From contig JAFULE010000154.1 of NCBI GenBank assembly GCA_017483235.1, positions 1 to 35,975 of the forward strand: a DNA stretch of 35,975 nucleotides, in the 5' to 3' direction. A model generated the notes under the pieces. The model was not told the origin of the DNA. It saw only the letters and a list, made by a program, of their open reading frames with translations, and ran no database searches. This DNA comes from Faecalibacterium sp. (GTDB lineage Bacteria > Bacillota > Clostridia > Oscillospirales > Ruminococcaceae). This document shows positions 30,606-35,975 of this stretch, one piece after another; positions within the stretch are counted from its first letter, which is position 1; every line of letters starts with the position of its first letter. A program made the translations under genes and the position numbers.

Positions 30606-32222
30606 ATGGTCACACTGGCAATGCTGCTGAACGGTTTGCACGCCCGCATCGGGCAGGTATATCCCGGCAGCGACGAACATCATACCTATCAGGGCATCTA
30701 TCTGGTGGACGAACACATCGTCTGCGAGCCGGGCATGGTGTACGTCGGCGACGGCGAAAGCCTGTATCGGCTGCTGCTGCGGGGGCCTTTGCCCCAAGGC
30801 TGCGCTTTGTTTGCCGCCGGCGACCCGAAAGGTCTTTTGGCAAACGCCCCGCGGCAGGGGGTGCCGGTGGTGGTTACCACGCTGGATCTGATCCCCTTGT
30901 ACAACACGCTGTTCCGTACCCTGTCGCAATGCTACGGCTGGCACAGCCACCTGCAGGCCGAAAGCCAGCACAGCCTGCGCAATCTGCTGCTGGCGGCCAC
31001 CCGCGAATTTGATTTTTCGGTACGCCTTTTGTCGGCCGGCCTGCAGCACATGGGCCAAAGCGTGCTGGAGGGCGAGGATGATCTGCTGGCCCTGCCGCAG
31101 GAAAACCCCGACCGCAACAGTCAGGCCCAGCTGGAACAGCTGCTGCATCAGCTGCAAAACGACCCCAGCTTTCCTTCCATCGTCACCACACCCCGGGTAG
31201 ACGGCTACATCTACGCCCTTGCGCCGGTGCAGCAGCGGGGCACCGTGCTGGGCTATCTGTTTGCCTGCAGCCGCGGGCGCAACAGTCTTTTGCACAACAT
31301 GCTGCTGGTGCTGGCCGAAGCGGTAAAAGAGCTGATGCTGCAGGCGCAGGCCGAAACCGGCGAAGCCGACAGCTTTCAGCTGCTGGCGGTCAACTTTCTG
31401 GGCGATGCGCCCGAAGATCTGGACACCCTTGACCTGCGGCTGCGCCAGCTGGCCAAGCGCCCCAAGCGGTTTTTGCGCAGTCTGGTCATCCGGCAGCTGA
31501 GCGACGACGGCCATCCCCTGCCGGCACTGCCCAAGGCACTGCGCGCGCTGTATGGCGAAGTAAAGCAGATGTTCCCCTGTGACAACGTGGCCATGCTGCC
31601 CGACTGCGTGTATGTGATGCTGAGCGACACAGTGCCCAACGCCCCCATCACGGTGACCCACAATCAGGATTTTCACGCCCTGCTGGAGCGCCACCACGCC
31701 TACGCCATGGTGACCAACCCCAGCCAGTGGCTGCGCGGGGTACGGGTGCTGTACCGGCAGGCCTATCAGCTTTTGCCTGCGGCAGTGGCCATTCGCTATC
31801 AGAAGGAAAAAGAGCGCCGCTGCCTTCGGTTTGACCGCTATGCCCCCTACTACGCCATCCACCTGTGCGAGCAGGCCAGCCGCAAAGCCATGGGGGTAAA
31901 CGATATTTTGTACCTGTGCCACGCTTCGGTGCTGACCGTTACCCGGTACGACCGCGCCTTCAACAGCAACCTGCGGGATGTGCTGTTCACCTATCTGATG
32001 AACGACCGCAGCATCAGCGAAACCAGCCGCCAGATGTTCATGCACCGCAACACCACCATTTATAAGCTGAACAAGATTCAGGAGCTGATCGGCGATGACC
32101 TGACCAACCCCTACACCCGGCACCACATGGTGTTCAGCTGCATGATCATCCGCTATGTAGAGGAATATCTGCACCGCACGGTGGATCTGCCCCCGCTGGA
32201 AAACAATCTGCTGCGCAAATAA
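30606..32222 (+). CDS. PucR/CdaR-type transcriptional regulator
   Basis: A 538-residue regulator. The N-terminal half resembles a PucR-like sensor (LVDEHIVCEPGMVYVGDGES, then APRQGVPVVVTTLDLIPLY). The middle is a GAF-like region (IVTTPRVDGYIYALAPVQQR). The C-terminus has the PucR HTH_30 signature: LRDVLFTYLMNDRSISETSR followed by MFMHRNTTIYKLNKI. The start at 30606 follows AGAGGAA; a short upstream extension lacks a ribosome site. Proteins of this kind respond to organic acids, purines or, in gut clostridia, amino-acid and choline-like compounds. Divergent to the glycyl-radical gene, which it probably activates. Confidence 0.85.
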   Translation: MVTLAMLLNGLHARIGQVYPGSDEHHTYQGIYLVDEHIVCEPGMVYVGDGESLYRLLLRGPLPQGCALFAAGDPKGLLANAPRQGVPVVVTTLDLIPLYNTLFRTLSQCYGWHSHLQAESQHSLRNLLLAATREFDFSVRLLSAGLQHMGQSVLEGEDDLLALPQENPDRNSQAQLEQLLHQLQNDPSFPSIVTTPRVDGYIYALAPVQQRGTVLGYLFACSRGRNSLLHNMLLVLAEAVKELMLQAQAETGEADSFQLLAVNFLGDAPEDLDTLDLRLRQLAKRPKRFLRSLVIRQLSDDGHPLPALPKALRALYGEVKQMFPCDNVAMLPDCVYVMLSDTVPNAPITVTHNQDFHALLERHHAYAMVTNPSQWLRGVRVLYRQAYQLLPAAVAIRYQKEKERRCLRFDRYAPYYAIHLCEQASRKAMGVNDILYLCHASVLTVTRYDRAFNSNLRDVLFTYLMNDRSISETSRQMFMHRNTTIYKLNKIQELIGDDLTNPYTRHHMVFSCMIIRYVEEYLHRTVDLPPLENNLLRK

Positions 32223-32230
32223 CCCCGAAA

Positions 32231-32261
32231 AAAGCCCCGGAGCAACCGCTCCGGGGCTTTT
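32231..32261. terminator. Bidirectional terminator after the PucR-type gene
   Basis: AAAGCCCCGGAGC (32231-32243) pairs with GCTCCGGGGCTTT (32248-32260), with T-runs on both strands. It is shared with the CapA-like gene that converges here. Confidence 0.9.
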
Positions 32262-32275
32262 ACCATTTAATAAAC

Positions 32276-33394
32276 TCAGCCGATCACGACCTCGTCGCCA
32301 TCCACGGTGAATTTGGGCTCGATGCCCTGGTCCAGGGTGATCTCACGCATATACTCCACGATCTCGGTAAAACGGGGATCGTCCGGGGTAAGGGTGACGG
32401 GGGTGGCGTCCTTGCCGAGCTGCACCGGCACAAAGCTGACCTTCTGGATCTTTTTGTCGTCGATGACGCACTTGATGAACAGCGACTTGTAGCTGTCCTC
32501 GGGCATCTGGCGCTTTTTCTTCTTCATGTCGGGGTTCAGCGCGGCAATATCCTGATGAGACTTGGACTCGGTCAGATCGCCCTTGCCCTCGAAGAAGCGG
32601 CCGGGCTCTTCCAGCGCAAAGTTGGCCATGCTGTACACGATCACCTTGCCCTTGTACACTTCGATGGGCTTGAGGATGTGGGTGTGATGGCCCAGAATGA
32701 TGTCGGCACCGGCATCAATGGCAAATTTTGCGGCGTAACGCTGGTAATAGGCCAGGGTTTTGGGGATGAAATGGATGCCCCAGTGGAAGGACACCATCAG
32801 AATATCCACCTGCGGGCGCAGGGCGGCAATGTCGGCCAGCATGGCATCCAGATCGTCCGGATGAGGCCAGCTGAACAGACGCACCGGGGTTTCGGGCTGG
32901 TCGTGTTCTTTGGGCACCGCAGCGCTGATGCCGCGCAGCGGGGCGCAGCCGGGCCGTTCTTCGGTGGCCCAGTAGTCCTGCGGAAGAATGCTGTTGTAGC
33001 CAAGGAAGCCGATCTTGGTGCCGTCCAGATCCACGATCACCGGCTTGCGGGCTTCGAAGATATCGGCACCGGCGCCAATGGTCTGAATGCCCTGCTCGTG
33101 CAGCAGATCCAGCGTTTCAAAAAAGGCGGGGCGGCCCCAGTCCATGCAGTGGTTGGTGGCAAAGCTGATCACGTCGTAGCCTGCGCGGCGGATGGCGCCG
33201 GCGTTTTCAGGCTTGCAGCGCATGGGCAGGCGGCACTGGGCCGCGGGGGTACCGGTGGAGGCAATGCAGGGCTCCAGCTGGCCGAACAGCAGGTCGGCCT
33301 GTGCCAGCGAAGCGCGCACGCCGTCGAACATTTCGTCGGCATTGGGGCGGTTGGGGCCAACATCGCCGGTGGCGATAAAGATCTTTTTGCTCAT
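32276..33394 (-). CDS. Cytoplasmic CapA-like (PGA_cap) metallophosphoesterase-fold protein
   Basis: A 372-residue CapA/PGA_cap protein with a calcineurin-like fold. Metal-site motifs are ATGDVGPNRP at the start, ISFATNHCMDWG, VSFHWGIHF and LGHHTHILKPIEVYKGKVI. CapA proteins were named for poly-gamma-glutamate capsule synthesis, but many are hydrolases. Unlike PgsA/CapA there is no signal peptide or membrane anchor: the protein starts MSKKIFIATGD directly at the metal-site strand, so it is cytoplasmic. The start at 33394 follows AAAGGAG. It is downstream of a MatC-type carrier with a weak terminator between, suggesting it processes the imported acid or its peptide-like conjugate. Confidence 0.85.
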   Translation of the reverse strand: MSKKIFIATGDVGPNRPNADEMFDGVRASLAQADLLFGQLEPCIASTGTPAAQCRLPMRCKPENAGAIRRAGYDVISFATNHCMDWGRPAFFETLDLLHEQGIQTIGAGADIFEARKPVIVDLDGTKIGFLGYNSILPQDYWATEERPGCAPLRGISAAVPKEHDQPETPVRLFSWPHPDDLDAMLADIAALRPQVDILMVSFHWGIHFIPKTLAYYQRYAAKFAIDAGADIILGHHTHILKPIEVYKGKVIVYSMANFALEEPGRFFEGKGDLTESKSHQDIAALNPDMKKKKRQMPEDSYKSLFIKCVIDDKKIQKVSFVPVQLGKDATPVTLTPDDPRFTEIVEYMREITLDQGIEPKFTVDGDEVVIG

Positions 33395-33429
33395 AAGGCT
33401 GCTCCTTTCAGGTGTCAGTGGTAAAAGCG

Positions 33430-33464
33430 GCAAAGCCGCCCATCGCGGTGACGGGCGGCTTTGC
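33430..33464 (-). terminator. Hairpin between the carrier and CapA-like genes
   Basis: GCAAAGCCGCCC (33430-33441) pairs with GGGCGGCTTTGC (33453-33464); on the minus strand it continues CGCTTTTACC. A weak U-tract suggests partial termination and lower CapA-like expression. Confidence 0.65.
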
Positions 33465-33476
33465 ACAAAAGTCAGA

Positions 33477-34772
33477 TCAGATAGCGAATACGCCCACCAG
33501 GGACAGAACTGCGCAGACGACAGCGCCCAGAATAGCCAGAACGATGCACTTGGTAAACAGACCTTCGGCGATCTTCTGGTCGGGGCAGTTGGCGATCATG
33601 ATCGCGCCGCCGGTGGAGAAGGGAGAGATGGCAGTGGCCGAAGCGCCAACCGCAACCGCAACCAGCAGAGGAACGGGGTCGATGCCGGCAGCAGCCGCGT
33701 AGGGAATGGCCAGAGCGCCCAGCATGGGGAATACGGCGTTGATGGCGCCGGAGAACAGGCTCATGAAGCCGCCCAGCAGGGCCATGATGGCGCCCATCAT
33801 CACGGGCGAGACATTCTCGCTCAGCAGGCCGCCCAGATAATCGGTAACGCCGGCAGCAGAGGCAACACCCATCAGGGTGCAAACGCCGCCAACCATGATG
33901 ATGGTGTTCCAGGGCACACCCTTAACGATGGCATCCTTTTCCTTGCCAAGGCCCAGCACGGTGCAGACAAACACGCCGATGATGGCCAGCATCTGGATGT
34001 CCAGCGCAGAGGAAGCCTTCTTCAGGATGGGGCTGCTGATGAACAGCTTGAGCAGGTTGGGGGCAAGGGCCAGCACGGCGATAACAGCGATGACGACCAG
34101 ATTCTTTTTCTGAACTGCGGTGAAGGGTTCGGGCTTTTCGATCTGGATCTCCTTGATCTTGTAGCCCTTGGTGAGGATCCAGAACAGCAGGAACAGCACC
34201 ATGGTGAAGACAAAGAAGCCCAGGCATACCTTGTAGGCAGCGGCTTCGCCCATGCCGGGCAGCCAGCCTTCGGTGGTAGCCTTAACAACCGAGCCCTGAA
34301 CAGCCCAGGGGAAGAAGGTGCCCACAGAGCCGCCGAAGCAGACCACAACGGCGCACAGCCAGGGGTTCATGCCGGCGGGAGCGGCAACGGTAAAGGTCAG
34401 AACAGCCAGAATGGTGTTGCAGGCCGGCGGGGGTGCACCCATGGCGCCGATGATGCCGCCGATGGCCAGCAGGGCAAAGGGAATGATGTAGGGCTTATGA
34501 CGCAGTGCGTACACCACGTTCTGTGCCACCTTGGGCAGGGTGCCGTTGAACACCGCAAACGAGAAGAACATGGTGATGGTCATCAGCTGGAAGACGGTGC
34601 TGGTGGGCCAGCAGGCAACCACCTCTTTCACCTTCATGCCCTGTACCCAAACGCCGATGATATAGGCAAAGATCATGGCGGGAATGCCCAGGTTGACCTT
34701 GAGCACATAGCTGAGCGCAACCGATACAAACACGGCTGCAAGAACGACCCACAGTAAGATTTCAACTGACAT
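33477..34772 (-). CDS. MatC-type dicarboxylate carrier (SLC13/DASS-like)
   Basis: A 431-residue membrane protein with about 12 hydrophobic helices. The N-terminus (SVEILLWVVLAAVFVSVALS, then VNLGIPAMIFAYIIGVWVQG) fits the MatC N-terminal domain of malonate/dicarboxylate carriers. The second half has WNTIIMVGGVCTLMGVASAA and a SFSTGG-like substrate loop, ISPFSTGGAIMIANCPD. Expected role: sodium- or proton-coupled uptake of a dicarboxylate. The start is at 34772 with AAAGGAG; the longer frame upstream runs through the palindromic leader. First gene of a two-gene unit with the CapA-like protein. Confidence 0.85.
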   Translation of the reverse strand: MSVEILLWVVLAAVFVSVALSYVLKVNLGIPAMIFAYIIGVWVQGMKVKEVVACWPTSTVFQLMTITMFFSFAVFNGTLPKVAQNVVYALRHKPYIIPFALLAIGGIIGAMGAPPPACNTILAVLTFTVAAPAGMNPWLCAVVVCFGGSVGTFFPWAVQGSVVKATTEGWLPGMGEAAAYKVCLGFFVFTMVLFLLFWILTKGYKIKEIQIEKPEPFTAVQKKNLVVIAVIAVLALAPNLLKLFISSPILKKASSALDIQMLAIIGVFVCTVLGLGKEKDAIVKGVPWNTIIMVGGVCTLMGVASAAGVTDYLGGLLSENVSPVMMGAIMALLGGFMSLFSGAINAVFPMLGALAIPYAAAAGIDPVPLLVAVAVGASATAISPFSTGGAIMIANCPDQKIAEGLFTKCIVLAILGAVVCAVLSLVGVFAI

Positions 34773-34829
34773 AGTTTTCTTTCTCCTTTCAAATTTTGTG
34801 GGGTGGCCGGTTCCGTTTTTACCGGGCAA

Positions 34830-34881
34830 CGCCCTGTATACAGGGCGGTCACGCGGCAGCAGCACGGCCCGGCCGGGCCGT
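34830..34881. repeat. Two 18-bp perfect palindromes in the carrier leader
   Basis: CGCCCTGTATACAGGGCG lies at 34830-34847 and ACGGCCCGGCCGGGCCGT at 34864-34881. The first has the CTGTATACAG core, close to the 11-bp CTGTATAACAG of the GntR-type sites. The second continues into TTTTT on the plus strand like a terminator, but no plus gene ends here. Promoter boxes for the carrier were not convincing in 34773-35037. Confidence 0.7.
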
Positions 34882-34977
34882 CTGCTTTTTATCACAACAC
34901 AAATTTAACAAATTTCATTCATTCACAAAATGTTCATTCCAACCAATTCGACACTTTTTTTATGGACAGATTAAACG

Positions 34978-35011
34978 AAAAGCCCCCCGACGCGGCGGTC
35001 GGGGGGCTTTT
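34978..35011. terminator. Terminator downstream of the GH2 gene
   Basis: AAAAGCCCCCCGAC (34978-34991) pairs with GTCGGGGGGCTTTT (34998-35011), with T-runs on both sides. It ends the partial GH2 gene on the minus strand. Confidence 0.9.
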
Positions 35012-35037
35012 GACAACATTCGTATCCGTTTCAGGGC

Positions 35038-35975
35038 TTACGGCAGGGGTACCTCGTTCAGTTTTGCATTCAATGCCATCAGCTGTTCTTTGGTAACCGG
35101 CACCCGCATCATGCCGGTGATCACGTTGATCATCCGCAGCACGGTCATAGCGTCCAGCATCTTCAGGGTTTCGGGGCGGGCGGCCATGCTCAGAATGGGG
35201 GCCAGCAGCTCAAGGGCCTTTTCCACACCGGCGCTGTCCACCACCAGCTTCAGCTTGGTGTTCAGCGAGCAATGGCCCGGCACCTCGATGATGTCCCACC
35301 AGTTGAGCACCGCGCCCTTTTCGGTCAGGCGATAGGCGGGGTTGGGCTCGGCTACCTTGCGGATAACGCCTTCATCCCTGTGATCACCGGCCACCACCGT
35401 CAGCTTGGTTTCGCCGGCATTGGGCACTTCAAAGTAGAAGAAATGGTCGGGTGCGGTCTGCTTGCCCAGGCTGATGCCGTTGGCAAACAGCTCTACCTCG
35501 GGCAGATTGGAGTAGACGGTCACCTTGGTCACATCCTCGACCCGGTCCACATACCGCTTGCCGCACAGGTGGACGAAGGGCTCGTCGCTCAGCCACGCCT
35601 TGTAGGCATAGAAGCTGTCCTTTTTATATTTGCGGTCGAAGGTGACAAGGCCCTTGTGGTTCTGGCCGGCTTCGCCGCCTTCGTTGCGGCTGTCGGCACC
35701 AAAGTCGAACATATTCCAGCAGTGGGTGGCCCACAGGTACTTGCGGGTGAACAGCTGTTTGATCAGGCTTTCGTGGTAGACAGCCTGATACTCCTCGGAA
35801 TAGTCGCCGGCTTCCGGTGCGGAATTGTGCCAGTTAAGCGCTTCGCAGCCGTACTCGCTGATGCCCACAGGCTGGGTGGGGTGGTCGGCATGGAACTTAT
35901 CAAACCAGGGGCCGTAGGTTTCGATGCTGCCGCCGTACCAGCCGAAGTAGTGGTTGTAGCTGACCGTATCGGGAA
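35038..35975 (-). CDS. GH2 glycoside hydrolase (beta-galactosidase-like), C-terminal part
   Basis: The minus-strand frame runs off the window edge, so the N-terminal jelly-roll and the acid/base glutamate are missing. What remains begins PDTVSYNHYFGWYGG and includes PVGISEYGCEA, with the GH2 nucleophile glutamate in SEYG, then FTRKYLWATHCWNMFDFGAD and GLVTFDRKYKKDSFYAYKAW, both typical of family GH2. A beta-rich region (VYSNLPEVELFANGISLG) and a helical tail of about 80 residues (VEKALELLAPILSMAARPE and on) follow. That tail is unusual for GH2. Likely a beta-galactosidase or beta-glucuronidase-like enzyme acting on imported or surface glycans. No regulator is visible for it. Confidence 0.9.
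   Translation of the reverse strand, partial: PDTVSYNHYFGWYGGSIETYGPWFDKFHADHPTQPVGISEYGCEALNWHNSAPEAGDYSEEYQAVYHESLIKQLFTRKYLWATHCWNMFDFGADSRNEGGEAGQNHKGLVTFDRKYKKDSFYAYKAWLSDEPFVHLCGKRYVDRVEDVTKVTVYSNLPEVELFANGISLGKQTAPDHFFYFEVPNAGETKLTVVAGDHRDEGVIRKVAEPNPAYRLTEKGAVLNWWDIIEVPGHCSLNTKLKLVVDSAGVEKALELLAPILSMAARPETLKMLDAMTVLRMINVITGMMRVPVTKEQLMALNAKLNEVPLP

Noticed and set aside
30606..32222. Response-regulator partner for the orphan histidine kinase
   Set aside because: This regulator has no receiver domain; its C-terminus is a PucR-type HTH and it is 18 kb away.

Overview
The window looks like a chromosomal stretch from a GC-rich gut Clostridia-type Firmicute, probably Oscillospiraceae/Ruminococcaceae (relatives of Faecalibacterium, Subdoligranulum or Gemmiger). 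This is inferred from strong AAGGAG-type ribosome sites, GTG and TTG starts, sigma-A style promoters, many GC-rich intrinsic terminators, a TRAP transporter, a glycyl-radical enzyme and thioredoxin genes, with no oxygen-respiration genes in view. No rRNA, tRNA, CRISPR array, complete IS or prophage was seen.

Layout. 1-1.26 kb: an autonomous Fic-HTH gene whose promoter is wrapped in five copies of an 8-bp motif. 1.3-7.8 kb (minus): an IclR-type regulated operon (acyltransferase-3 membrane protein, family I CoA-transferase, gamma-resorcylate-decarboxylase-like amidohydrolase), followed by a metallo-beta-lactamase-fold hydrolase, an OB-fold protein and a second amidohydrolase. The IclR gene is divergent (8.0-8.8 kb). 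8.8-9.6 kb is a scar holding a frameshifted transposase start and an orphan ORF. 9.7-11.5 kb (plus): two SDR oxidoreductases. 11.6-12.9 kb: an orphan AgrC/GHKL-type histidine kinase.

13.0-18.3 kb (minus) is a five-gene operon: three tandem paralogous HSL-type esterases, a glyoxalase-like VOC protein and an M20 amidohydrolase. 18.5-22.4 kb (minus) holds a DUF169 protein and a TRAP transporter (dctP-dctQ-dctM order). A GntR/FadR-type regulator (22.8 kb) sits divergent to TRAP and upstream of an enolase-superfamily dehydratase. All three of these promoters carry the same 11-bp palindrome (YTGTAWWACAR), so they look like one acid-sugar or organic-acid regulon.

24.97-27.85 kb is a redox and metal block: trxB-trxA divergent from a Crp/Fnr-type regulator plus a ZIP metal transporter. 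27.96-32.2 kb: a glycyl-radical enzyme with an atypical active-site motif (Cys-Leu-Asp instead of Cys-x-Glu) and no activating enzyme in view, divergent from a PucR/CdaR-type regulator. 32.3-34.8 kb: a cytoplasmic CapA-like phosphoesterase-fold protein and a MatC-type dicarboxylate carrier, with two 18-bp palindromes in the leader. The right edge cuts a GH2 beta-galactosidase.

Taken together this is a nutrient-acquisition region. Ester, amide and glycoside hydrolases release small molecules, TRAP and MatC carriers import organic acids, and dehydratase, decarboxylase, SDR, CoA-transferase and glycyl-radical enzymes process them, each block under its own local regulator. The substrates cannot be named from sequence alone.
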